From: Caulobacteraceae bacterium
GTDB lineage: Bacteria; Pseudomonadota; Alphaproteobacteria; Caulobacterales; Caulobacteraceae
DNA length: 11,340 nucleotides
Direction of reading: 5' to 3'
Assembly: GCA_025351125.1 (NCBI GenBank)
Contig: JANXWN010000357.1
Span: 1 to 11,340, forward strand
Numbering within the stretch: position 1 is the stretch's first letter; the number at the start of each line of letters is the position of its first letter. Below, one piece after another: positions 1 through 6,789 of this stretch. The notes under the pieces were generated by a model that saw only the letters and a list, made by a program, of their open reading frames with translations, searched no databases and was not told the DNA's origin. Both the position numbers and the translations under genes were made by a program.

Positions 1-103
1 CTCCCTGAGGCCCGGTCGGGCCGGTCGCTCCCTGGATACCTTGTGGCCCGGTCGGACCGGTCTGACCCTGAATTCCCTGTGCTCCGATCGGTCCGGTCGG
101 ACC
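1..103 (-). repeat. Collagen-like Gly-X-Y coding repeat, edge fragment
   Basis: Read on the minus strand from 103 down to 1, the DNA encodes 11 uninterrupted Gly-X-Y triplets plus one more Gly codon. The triplets are [30 protein letters not shown] and GPQ. Bacterial and phage collagen-like proteins (surface filaments, tail fibres) have such Pro/Thr/Gln-rich triplets and fold as trimeric triple helices. There is no start: going upstream the frame passes through antisense fabI sequence and meets a stop at 139-137 with no ATG, GTG or TTG in between. The repeat therefore does not begin a normal gene here. It runs off the window edge, so the rest of the protein cannot be seen. Function is unknown beyond the repeat type. 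Confidence 0.75.
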
Positions 104-104
104 C

Positions 105-563
105 GAAGGCTTCGCCCAAGCATTGGATATCTCGGCCTACAGCTTCGTCGACGCCGCGCGGCGCGGCGCTCGTATCATGCCTAGGGGCGGATCGATGATC
201 ACCTTGACCTATCTGGGCGCGGAACGCGCCATTCCCAATTACAACACGATGGGCGTGGCGAAGGCGGCGCTGGAGGCGGCGACACGCTATATCGCCCGCG
301 ATTTGGGGCCGCAAGGCATTCGCGTCAACGCCATTTCCGCCGGCGCCATGCGCACGCTGTCGTTGGCCGGAATTTCCGGCGGGCGCGGTATGTTGGCTCA
401 GGGCCGGGCGCTGAGCGCCTTGAAGGAAGACACTTCGATGGAAGGCGTGGCCGGTGCGGCGTTGTGGCTATTGTCAGACCTCGGTCGCTCCACGACCGGC
501 GAAATCGTGCACGTGGACGCCGGTTTTCACATGATGGGTCTGCCGGGCGGGGAGGACACGTAA
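105..563 (+). CDS. fabI: Enoyl-[ACP] reductase FabI, 5'-truncated
   Basis: FabI is the NAD(P)H-dependent enoyl-ACP reductase that completes each elongation cycle of type II fatty-acid synthesis in the cytoplasm. The visible part runs from a PEGF segment through DISAYSF, then [19 protein letters not shown], which carries the FabI-specific Tyr-x6-Lys catalytic pair (Tyr of NYN, Lys of VAK), then RVNAISAG and [10 protein letters not shown]. coli FabI is 262 residues; about the first 105 are absent, including the glycine-rich NAD-binding loop. In frame, codons continue upstream only into antisense collagen-repeat DNA and a stop at 69-71. A TTG at 123 could serve as a start, but it would give a protein with no cofactor site. 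The stop lies 6 nt before the next gene. I read it as a fragment made by a join at about base 104, either in the genome or in the assembly. Confidence 0.85.
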   Translation, partial: EGFAQALDISAYSFVDAARRGARIMPRGGSMITLTYLGAERAIPNYNTMGVAKAALEAATRYIARDLGPQGIRVNAISAGAMRTLSLAGISGGRGMLAQGRALSALKEDTSMEGVAGAALWLLSDLGRSTTGEIVHVDAGFHMMGLPGGEDT

Positions 564-569
564 TAGCCG

Positions 570-1823
570 ATGACCGATGCCCTCGACGCGGATGTTGTAA
601 TTGCCGGGGCGGGCATGGCGGGCGCCACTTTGGCCTTGGCCTTAAGCACCGGCGGCTTGAAGGTCGTGCTGATCGATCCGCAGTCGTTCGACGCGCAAAT
701 AGAAGAAACCTTTGACGGCCGCGCCAGCGCGATCTCATTTTCCGCCTTCCGGCAGTGGCGAGCCTTGCGCGTCGCGCCGCTTTTGGAGCCGCACGCCCAG
801 CGGATCGAGCAAATCCTGGTCACCGACGGCAAGAACCCCGGCGCTTCGGCCGGGTCGCCAAGCGGTGTCGCTCTGCGCTTCGACGCCGCCGAAATCGCCG
901 ACCGCTGCGACGGCGAGCCCTTGGGTTATATGCTGGAGAACCGCCAAATCCGTGCCGCCCTTGCGACGGCCGTCGGCGCGGCGGCGATTACCGTTCTAGC
1001 ACCGTCAGCGGTGGCGCGCGTGGAGGTCACGGCGGGAGCAGCGGCGGTTTATTTGGTTGATGGCGCTGTCCTACGCGCAAAGCTGGTGGTCGGCGCCGAC
1101 GGGCGAAATTCGCGCGTACGCCAGGAGGCGGCGATTGGCGTGACCGGTTGGAGCTATCCGCAATCGGGGGTTGTTGCGACGGTGTCGCTGGAGCACGATC
1201 ATCGCGGCGTGGCCTACGAACACTTTCTTCCGGCGGGTCCGTTCGCGATTTTGCCCCTGACGGAGCGCCGCGCGAGTTTGGTGTGGACCGAGCGTTCCGC
1301 GCGCGGCGCGGCGCTTAAAGCGGCGCGTACGGAAGTGTTTGAGGCGTATTTGCGCCGCCGCTTCGGTGATTTCCTGGGCGAGGTGCGGGTGCAAGGCCCC
1401 CGGTTCGTCTATCCGCTCGCTTTGCAATTGGCTGATCGGCTGACCGCGCCGCGTATTGCCCTCATCGGCGATGCCGGTCACGCCATTCACCCGATTGCCG
1501 GCCAAGGTCTGAACATGGGGCTAAAAGACGCCGCCGCCCTGGCGCAAGTCGTGATCGAGGCGCTGCGTTTGGGCGAGGACATCGGCGCTGAATCGGTGCT
1601 GGACGGCTACGCCCGCCGGCGCGGCGTCGACAACGTTGGCGTCGCGGTGGCCACCGACCTGTTTACCCGCTTGTTTTCCAACAACAATCCCGTCGTTCGC
1701 GCGGCCCGCGACGTCGGTATCGCCGCCGTCAACCGATTCGGCCCGGCGCGTCGTTTTTTCATGACCGAAGCGGGCGGCGGGCTGGGGGATTTGCCGCGGC
1801 TGCTACGGGGCGAGGCGGTTTAG
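570..1823 (+). CDS. UbiH/UbiF/COQ6-family FAD-dependent hydroxylase
   Basis: This 417-residue class A flavoprotein monooxygenase has three diagnostic motifs: GAGMAG (13-18) of the N-terminal FAD-binding Rossmann fold, GADGRNSRVR (175-184), and GDAGHAIHPIAGQGLNMGLKDA (300-321, here given in parts: GDAGH, then HPIAGQGLNMG), which contacts the flavin and is characteristic of ubiquinone hydroxylases. DGRASAIS (49-56) is also typical of UbiH-like proteins. Family members hydroxylate ring carbons of the octaprenylphenol intermediates of ubiquinone at the inner membrane. Alphaproteobacteria use UbiH, UbiF, UbiL or UbiM paralogues with differing regiospecificity, so no symbol is assigned. Length and both ends are normal. 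The ATG is the first possible start, since TAG at 564-566 is in frame upstream. A GGAGG at 551-555 inside fabI is 14 nt away, longer than usual. The 6-nt gap to fabI suggests co-transcription. Confidence 0.9.
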   Translation: MTDALDADVVIAGAGMAGATLALALSTGGLKVVLIDPQSFDAQIEETFDGRASAISFSAFRQWRALRVAPLLEPHAQRIEQILVTDGKNPGASAGSPSGVALRFDAAEIADRCDGEPLGYMLENRQIRAALATAVGAAAITVLAPSAVARVEVTAGAAAVYLVDGAVLRAKLVVGADGRNSRVRQEAAIGVTGWSYPQSGVVATVSLEHDHRGVAYEHFLPAGPFAILPLTERRASLVWTERSARGAALKAARTEVFEAYLRRRFGDFLGEVRVQGPRFVYPLALQLADRLTAPRIALIGDAGHAIHPIAGQGLNMGLKDAAALAQVVIEALRLGEDIGAESVLDGYARRRGVDNVGVAVATDLFTRLFSNNNPVVRAARDVGIAAVNRFGPARRFFMTEAGGGLGDLPRLLRGEAV

Positions 1824-1897
1824 ATTGAAACGAGCCTTCCGCGTGCCCAGAAAATACAACGCGCCGATGCGCGTGCCCAAGACCGATACCTCGCGGT
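1824..1897. other. Convergent intergenic gap with short direct repeat
   Basis: This 74-bp gap separates the convergent stops of the hydroxylase and the first amidohydrolase. It contains the 9-mer GCGTGCCCA twice, at 1841-1849 and 1871-1879, exactly 30 nt apart. No GC-rich hairpin followed by a T run is visible on either strand. Confidence 0.4.
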
Positions 1898-3631
1898 TTA
1901 TTCCGCCGCCATAGCCAACGGCGCCGCCTGCGCGCCCCTTAGCAAACGGCCCGGCAAAGCCCCTGTCGCTTCGCCGTTCCGGTAGGTCACCGTTCCGGCC
2001 ACCACCGTCGCCACATAGCCCTGCACTTTTTGAATCAAACGCCGTCCGCCGGCAGGCAGATCGTAGACCACTTGCGGGGCCTGCAGGGTCAAGCCCGCGT
2101 GGTCGATGACATTGAGATCGGCGCGATAACCGGGAACCAGCAAGCCGCGATCATAAAGGCCGACGGAGCGAGCGGTATCGCGGGTCTGCATAGCGATCAC
2201 GTCTTCCAGCCGCAGCTTGGGCCCTCGCGTGCGGTCGCGCGTCCAGTGGGTCAGCATGGTGGTCGGGAAGCTGCCGTCGCAGATCATGCCGACGTGGGCC
2301 CCGCCGTCGGACAGGCCGGGCACGGTGTCCGGATGGCTGATCATGGCGTGGACGGCGTCGAGCGAACCCTCGGCGTAATTTAGGAAAGGAACATACAGCA
2401 TTCCACGTCCGCCACGTTGCAGCATGTGGTCGAGGGCGACCTCTTCTGGAGGGACGCCCCGCGCGGCGGCAAGAGCGCTAACGGTCGTCGCCATCGTCGG
2501 CTCATAGTCGGGTTTAAGATCCATCAGGTGCATCCGGCCCCAAGCGGTCGGCAAACGCCGCACTGAATCCGCATCGGGCATTTCGCCCAGCAAGCGCGCG
2601 CGGAAAGCGGGATCGCGCAGACGCCCGACTCGGGTTTCCAGCGGTAGATTGGCGATTTCGCGATAGGCCGCGACGTGGCTAAATGGATTGAGCGTAAGCT
2701 CCAGGCCGAGCAAAACGCCGACCGCCCGCGCGGCGACTTGCGCCTTCATCGGCAAGCCGGCCGCCGCTGCGTCTTCCAGCGCCGACAGCAGCGTTTTGTA
2801 ACCGTCCGGATCGATCGGGCTTTGCGCCAGCGTAAAGCCCATCGGCCGCCCGCACCGCTCGACAATCCGCCGCAACATGGCGAATTCCAGAACCGGGTCG
2901 GTGAAATCCGACACCACTTGCAAAACCCCTTTTCCGGCCTGGGCCAAAGCCATGGCGATGCCGGTCAGTTCGTCCTCACCCGCCGTCAAGGTCGGGGTGG
3001 GTGCGCCGTCGCTGGTGCGATGATTAAGCGTGCGCGAGGTGGTGAAGCCAAACGCCCCCGCCTCAACCGCGGTTCGGGCGATGGAGGCCATGGCGCGAAT
3101 GTCGGCGGCGGTCGCCGGTTCGCGGTTCGCGCCGCGCTCGCCCATCACAAATACCCGCAGAGCGGCGTGTGGCAACTGGCTGCCAATATCCACATCAAAC
3201 TGCCGTTCGGCCAGTGCGTCGAGATAGGATTCGTAGCTCTCCCAGGTCCACGGCAGACCTTCGGTCAAAACCGGGAACGGAATATCCTCCACGCCCTCCA
3301 TCAAACGAACCAAGCGGTCGTGATCGGCCGGCTTGCAGGGCGCAAAACCGACGCCACAATTGCCCATTATGACCGTCGTGACGCCGTGCCAGGACGACGG
3401 TTGCATCCGACCATCCCACGTCGCCTGCCCGTCGTAATGCGTATGGACATCAACAAATCCGGGCGTAACGATCATACCCGCCGCGTCGATCTCCTCGTGG
3501 CCGACGCCGGGAACTTCGCCCACCGCGGCGATTTTCCCGTCTTTGATCGCGATATCGGCGATGAATCCCTCGCGCCGGGTGCCGTCGATGACCTGTCCGT
3601 TGCGGATTACCAGATCATAGGATTGTCGCAT
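1898..3631 (-). CDS. D-aminoacylase-type amidohydrolase (N-acyl-D-amino-acid deacylase family)
   Basis: This 577-residue protein belongs to the amidohydrolase superfamily, COG3653 branch. Characterised members are zinc enzymes that hydrolyse the amide bond of N-acyl-D-amino acids. The N-terminal beta-sandwich strand YDLVIRNGQVIDGT (5-18) is followed by the metal-binding DVHTHYD (61-67; His63, His65), then VTTVIMGNCG (84-93; Cys92, matching the zinc-bridging Cys of D-aminoacylase) and SDGGAH (441-446; Asp442, matching the catalytic Asp). No signal peptide, so probably cytoplasmic. The segment GVLQVVSDF (235-243) seems to sit where classical enzymes carry a metal-binding His, so the substrate may differ. 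An upstream GTG at 3640-3638 is in frame but overlaps the Shine-Dalgarno GGAG; the ATG at 3631 lies 8 nt from that GGAG and is preferred. The gene stands alone, convergent with the hydroxylase and divergent from the glycine-zipper gene. Family call firm, substrate unknown. Confidence 0.88.
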   Translation of the reverse strand: MRQSYDLVIRNGQVIDGTRREGFIADIAIKDGKIAAVGEVPGVGHEEIDAAGMIVTPGFVDVHTHYDGQATWDGRMQPSSWHGVTTVIMGNCGVGFAPCKPADHDRLVRLMEGVEDIPFPVLTEGLPWTWESYESYLDALAERQFDVDIGSQLPHAALRVFVMGERGANREPATAADIRAMASIARTAVEAGAFGFTTSRTLNHRTSDGAPTPTLTAGEDELTGIAMALAQAGKGVLQVVSDFTDPVLEFAMLRRIVERCGRPMGFTLAQSPIDPDGYKTLLSALEDAAAAGLPMKAQVAARAVGVLLGLELTLNPFSHVAAYREIANLPLETRVGRLRDPAFRARLLGEMPDADSVRRLPTAWGRMHLMDLKPDYEPTMATTVSALAAARGVPPEEVALDHMLQRGGRGMLYVPFLNYAEGSLDAVHAMISHPDTVPGLSDGGAHVGMICDGSFPTTMLTHWTRDRTRGPKLRLEDVIAMQTRDTARSVGLYDRGLLVPGYRADLNVIDHAGLTLQAPQVVYDLPAGGRRLIQKVQGYVATVVAGTVTYRNGEATGALPGRLLRGAQAAPLAMAAE

Positions 3632-3639
3632 CGCACACA

Positions 3640-3643
3640 CTCC
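3640..3643 (-). promoter_or_regulatory. Ribosome binding site fixing the first amidohydrolase start
   Basis: Minus-strand GGAG stands 8 nt before the ATG at 3631-3629. The alternative in-frame GTG (3640-3638) overlaps this GGAG, so it could not use it. This supports a protein starting MRQSYD rather than three residues earlier. Confidence 0.6.
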
Positions 3644-3884
3644 ATAGCCGCGCGTAAACCTGCCCGCCGCTGGATTTTCTACTCATATGGCGGCTTCGTC
3701 CAGAGACTCGCGCGCTTTGCCGTTTGGCGGCGGATGCCCATGCAGCGTGCGACCCCAGCAAGCCATGCTTGACCGCAACCGCGCCGCGCCGCGCCGAGCA
3801 AGATGAACGCGGTCTGACCGGAATCTTCACACCTGAGTCATTCGTCGGTGCGCAGGGTGCTGGAGATATCCAACGCCAATAACG
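3644..3884. other. Divergent intergenic region
   Basis: This region lies between the minus-strand amidohydrolase and the plus-strand glycine-zipper gene and should hold both promoters. I could not fix a convincing -35/-10 pair on either strand. It contains GCGCC three times in tandem (3781-3795), which looks like ordinary low-complexity GC sequence. No RNA gene or gene fragment was recognised. Confidence 0.35.
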
Positions 3885-3895
3885 AAAGAGACACC

Positions 3896-4198
3896 ATGTT
3901 TGCCAAAGCCGCCACAACCGCCGTCCTCGCCGCCACCGTCATCACCGGACTGGCCGTTCCCGCGCAAGCCCATAGCCGGCGCCATCATGATCGTCATTAT
4001 CAAGCGCGGGCCGACTACGCTTCGCCCCGCGATTGCCAAAGCAATGGCACGACCGGCCTGATCGTCGGCGGCGTCGCCGGCGGTCTTGCCGGTAATGCGA
4101 TCGCGGGCCACGGCAACCGTACGGTCGGCACCGTCGTCGGCGCGGCCGGCGGGGGGTTGCTCGGTCGCGCTCTTGATCGCCACCACTCGCGCTGTTGA
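3896..4198 (+). CDS. Exported small protein with glycine-zipper 2TM domain
   Basis: This 100-residue protein begins with a clear signal peptide: MFAK, a hydrophobic core (about residues 5-21) and the AQA signal-peptidase site after Ala25. The mature part starts with a His/Arg-rich stretch (HSRRHHDRHY, 26-35). A glycine-zipper 2TM region follows (about 51-94, GLIVGG, AGGLAGNAIAG, VVGAAGGGLLG), of the type found in rickettsial 17-kDa-antigen-like envelope proteins. It ends DRHHSRC. Such domains are thought to pack as small-residue helices in the outer membrane or periplasm; precise roles are mostly unknown. The AUG at 3896 is preferred over the in-frame start at 3848 because it makes a proper signal peptide and has AAAGAG (3885-3890) 5 nt upstream. 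Cys47 and Cys100 are the only cysteines; there is no lipobox. The gene appears to be monocistronic. Function not known. Confidence 0.82.
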   Translation: MFAKAATTAVLAATVITGLAVPAQAHSRRHHDRHYQARADYASPRDCQSNGTTGLIVGGVAGGLAGNAIAGHGNRTVGTVVGAAGGGLLGRALDRHHSRC

Positions 4199-4403
4199 TC
4201 CCGATCATTCCGTCGATGCCCGCCCGTACTCAAAGGCTTTTTCTATTCGCCGAACCCACCTGCTCTGCGGACAGACACTCCGTTGCGGATGGAGCCGATA
4301 ACGGCGCGGTAAAAGCCTCGATAGCGGCAGCATCCAATTGCTCCGTTGTCGCCCGCCCGGACGTGCTGGCGGACGGTTGCGGGTGAACGACATTGCTGCA
4401 ACC
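4199..4403. other. Convergent intergenic gap with weak inverted repeat
   Basis: This 205-bp gap separates the glycine-zipper gene from the convergent SDR gene. GGTTGC (4375-4380) and GCAACC (4398-4403) form a 6-bp inverted repeat with a 17-nt loop directly after the SDR stop codon. There is no T tract, so it is at best a weak terminator. I see no gene in the rest. Confidence 0.35.
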
Positions 4404-5141
4404 CTACAGCTTCGCTAGGCGACCACCGTCCACATTGAGGGTCGTGCCGGTGACGAAGGCCGCATCGTCGGAAGCGAGAAAGGCGACGGCGGCGGCAACG
4501 TCCTCCGGCCTGCCCACGTCGGACTTGTCGATCTTCTCCGCGCCTGACTTCACGTCGGGATTGTCCCACAACATCGCGGTATCGATGGCCCCGGGCAAGA
4601 TGGCGTTGCTGCGGATACCCTTGGGCCGGCCCTCGATGGACGTCGTGCGGGTCAGTGACAACATGGCCGCCTTGGCCGCGGCATAGGGCGCGGCCAGAGC
4701 TTCCGTTTGCATCGCATGGATGCTCGCGACGTTTACGATCGCCCCGCCGGGTTTCATGGTGCGAAAGGCGTGTTTCGTGAAATTGAAGGCTCCCATCAAA
4801 TCCACGTTCAGGACCGTCATCCAGTCACCGCCCGTCAGATCCTCAATGGCTTTGAAATTCATGATGCCGGCGTTGTTCACGATCGCATGGACGGCGCCGA
4901 ATCGCTCTACGGCTCCTCGGACGACCGCCATCACGTCAGCCTCGGTCGACACGTCACATTTCGACACCCAGACGTCAGGCGCCCCCGCTGACTTGACTTG
5001 GTCCACCATCGTCAGGGCCTTTTCGGGGGAAAGGTCCGCCATGACAATCCGCGCGCCTTCCGATGCCAGCCGCTTGACGATGGCCAAGCCGATCCCGCCG
5101 CTAGCTCCGCTCACGATCGCTGTTTTGTTCGCAAAACGCAT
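4404..5141 (-). CDS. Short-chain dehydrogenase/reductase (SDR, classical, likely NAD-dependent)
   Basis: This 245-residue classical SDR shows every core motif: the cofactor loop SGASGGIG (11-18), an acidic Asp36 at the end of strand 2 (MADLS), which normally favours NAD(H) over NADP(H), CDV (62-64), NNAG (89-92), Asn112, and the catalytic Ser140, Tyr153 and Lys157 (Y-x3-K). LPGAIDTAM (182-190) precedes the substrate lid, and the C-terminus VTGTTLNVDGG is standard. Family members interconvert alcohols and ketones, including sugar and cyclic alcohol substrates; the exact one cannot be read. The ATG lies 3 nt after the TGA of the GH1 gene, with GGAAGG inside the GH1 3' end, so the two are probably translationally coupled. 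This suggests oxidation of a sugar or aglycone released by the glycosidase, which is inference. Confidence 0.88.
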   Translation of the reverse strand: MRFANKTAIVSGASGGIGLAIVKRLASEGARIVMADLSPEKALTMVDQVKSAGAPDVWVSKCDVSTEADVMAVVRGAVERFGAVHAIVNNAGIMNFKAIEDLTGGDWMTVLNVDLMGAFNFTKHAFRTMKPGGAIVNVASIHAMQTEALAAPYAAAKAAMLSLTRTTSIEGRPKGIRSNAILPGAIDTAMLWDNPDVKSGAEKIDKSDVGRPEDVAAAVAFLASDDAAFVTGTTLNVDGGRLAKL

Positions 5142-5144
5142 GGT

Positions 5145-6455
5145 TCAACCTTCCGATTGAGGGTGATTGGACGCCGATGCGCCACGGGCGTTGAAGGCGC
5201 GGGCCTGATCCTCCTTCGCCGCGCGCTCGCTCCCGCCGTGCTCGCTGGGCATGACAATCGGGGCGGTCAGGCAAACGCTTTGGGTCGGCAGGACGTCACG
5301 CCAGTCCGCGATCAAATCGCGATAGGCCTTACCGACCGGACGAAGATTGCGATCCAAGTCATAAAGGCCGAGCGGATTTACCGTTCCGTTATTCTCACGC
5401 AGCGCCGTGTCCCAATCGACTTGGTCAGTCAGCGAATACCAAGTGAAGCCCAATATCGGTATGCCGTCGTTACGCACGCGCAGTACATTGGCCCATTCCT
5501 TTTTCAGCCACTTGACCGCCTCGTCGCCATGGGGACCCTGGGCATAATTGGTTTCTGTATGCATCACCGGCAAACGGTACCGGTTGTAATACTGACGCGT
5601 AATTTCGTTATATCCAAATATCTCGCCCGACGCCGACGTCGAGCCGTCCGCCTCTACAAGGTGTTCATTCGTGACGTAATAGTCATTTCCCATAATACAA
5701 TGTTGTTTTAATTGATTGCCTAAGAAAAAATGATACTCGTCGCTGGTCATACCGTTATCGAGAAGATATTCGTACATCTGAGAGTTGACCCGATGTCCGT
5801 AGTTGAGGTCTAGCGACAAAAAACGCTCGGAATTCATTATTTCGGCGGGTGCTATCGCGATCGGTCTTTCGGCATGGAAGTATTCGGACGACTCGCTTTG
5901 GACGAAAATGGCGTCGGGACGAACCTCAAGAATCGCCTGCATAGCCAGGACGTTGGCCTTCACGAGGTGCTTAAGGGCGGTGACAAATCCCCTGTCACTC
6001 GCCAGCTGTTCGTTCCACCATCCATAACGGGCGGAAAAGGTCGCGCAAACATACATCTCGTTTACCGGCGTATAAAGTTGCACCCACGAGTATCGCTGCG
6101 CGAAGGCGCTGGCATAGTCCTTGAACAGCTTGGGAAAATCAGGATTTTGGAAGTCTCCGACGAAATCGGGCACGCCGAAGTGGCACAAATCGACGATTGG
6201 AACGATGTCCCGGCGCTTCAGATCGGCTAAAGTCTCGTCTGAAAAACCCCAATCGTATTTCTGTGCACCCGTGAACGTCCTATGGATCGGCGGTCCGTAT
6301 CTGAGAAACTGCAGTCCAAGATCCTGGACCAGCTGGAAGTCGGTTTTCCAATGCTTGTAAAAACCACACTTTTCGAGTTCATCCACACGTATTTTGCCGC
6401 CATTTATTGTAGGGACGCTATTTTCGATCCCCGTGGCGAACATGAAGCCGGACAT
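5145..6455 (-). CDS. Glycoside hydrolase family 1-like protein
   Basis: This 436-residue protein has the GH1 (clan GH-A, TIM-barrel) plan used by retaining beta-glycosidases. The general acid/base is Glu133 in TPVNEM (129-134), the nucleophile is Glu301 in MHTETNY (298-304), His92 lies in DLCHFGVPDFV, and the C-terminal sugar-site segment is TWYSLTDQVDW (338-348). It departs from typical beta-glucosidases: NEM replaces NEP, the N-terminal Gln of the usual GAA.A.YQ.EG motif seems to be Glu11 (ATGIENS), and the usual DNFEW is DQVDW. Substrate is therefore uncertain. No signal peptide, so likely cytoplasmic. The tail after about residue 400 looks unstructured. The only usable start is this ATG, since an in-frame stop lies at 6527-6525 and no GTG or TTG comes between; the ribosome site is weak. 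Base composition drops sharply in the middle (22 of 60 G+C at 5701-5760), suggesting acquisition by transfer. Confidence 0.85.
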   Translation of the reverse strand: MSGFMFATGIENSVPTINGGKIRVDELEKCGFYKHWKTDFQLVQDLGLQFLRYGPPIHRTFTGAQKYDWGFSDETLADLKRRDIVPIVDLCHFGVPDFVGDFQNPDFPKLFKDYASAFAQRYSWVQLYTPVNEMYVCATFSARYGWWNEQLASDRGFVTALKHLVKANVLAMQAILEVRPDAIFVQSESSEYFHAERPIAIAPAEIMNSERFLSLDLNYGHRVNSQMYEYLLDNGMTSDEYHFFLGNQLKQHCIMGNDYYVTNEHLVEADGSTSASGEIFGYNEITRQYYNRYRLPVMHTETNYAQGPHGDEAVKWLKKEWANVLRVRNDGIPILGFTWYSLTDQVDWDTALRENNGTVNPLGLYDLDRNLRPVGKAYRDLIADWRDVLPTQSVCLTAPIVMPSEHGGSERAAKEDQARAFNARGASASNHPQSEG

Positions 6456-6789
6456 GAATTTCTGCTCAACCCGGGCCGAGCGACGCGGCGCGCGGCGCGA
6501 TAGAATGAGAGATACGAAACATCGTCAGACTCCTCGATCGTTCGGCCGCGGCGTGGCGGCATCGCCGCAAGCCACCCGCAGTTAAACCCTCGCGCAAGCC
6601 GGCGGTTCCCCTTTGCCGAGGCGTCGAATATCCGGTTTCGTGATCGGTGAGCGCGCGCCGGGTTTGATTTATCGGGAGAGCGCGCCCCACCCATCCAAGC
6701 GGGGGCGCCGACGATCTGTCATCCCGTCAAAGATAACCGTCAATGACAATCAAGACACATGCCTAGCGTTTGAACGATGCTTCCGGCGG
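6456..6789. other. Intergenic region upstream of the GH1 gene
   Basis: This 334-bp region separates the GH1 start from the 3' end of the upstream minus-strand SDR. No credible gene is present; its open frames are GC-rich shadows without family motifs. It should contain the GH1-SDR promoter, but no strong -35/-10 pair could be fixed. It holds a direct repeat of CCGTCAA (described separately), a small GCGGC-ATC-GCCGC hairpin at 6556-6568, and another at 6786-6799 (GCGGT-CAGA-ACCGC) that overlaps the SDR stop codon. Neither hairpin has a following T run. Confidence 0.4.
6724..6743. repeat. Short direct repeat CCGTCAA x2
   Basis: CCGTCAA occurs at 6724-6730 and 6737-6743, a 13-nt period; on the minus strand it reads TTGACGG twice. 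It lies upstream of the GH1 gene and could be a regulator half-site pair, but it may be chance. Confidence 0.25.

Noticed and set aside
1..103. Possible CRISPR array or tandem DNA repeat
   Set aside because: The periodicity is 9 nt and follows Gly-X-Y codons; there are no spacers of constant length and no conserved long repeat units.
2675..3772. A 365-codon open frame on the plus strand, antisense to the first amidohydrolase
   Set aside because: Low-complexity Arg/Gln/Gly-rich translation with no domain; the minus-strand gene has clear catalytic motifs.
3781..3795. GCGCC x3 tandem repeat
   Set aside because: Too short and compositionally expected in this GC-rich DNA.
3769..3800. TTGACC as a -35 box for the glycine-zipper gene
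   Set aside because: No acceptable -10 element lies 16-18 nt downstream; that stretch is nearly pure G+C.
4375..4403. Rho-independent terminator after the SDR
   Set aside because: The 6-bp stem has a 17-nt loop and no following T run on the minus strand, so it was kept only as a note on the gap.
6404..6694. Possible small gene (96 codons, minus strand) upstream of and overlapping the GH1 start
   Set aside because: Arg/Ala-rich translation, overlaps the GH1 N-terminus in another frame, no ribosome site or motif of note.
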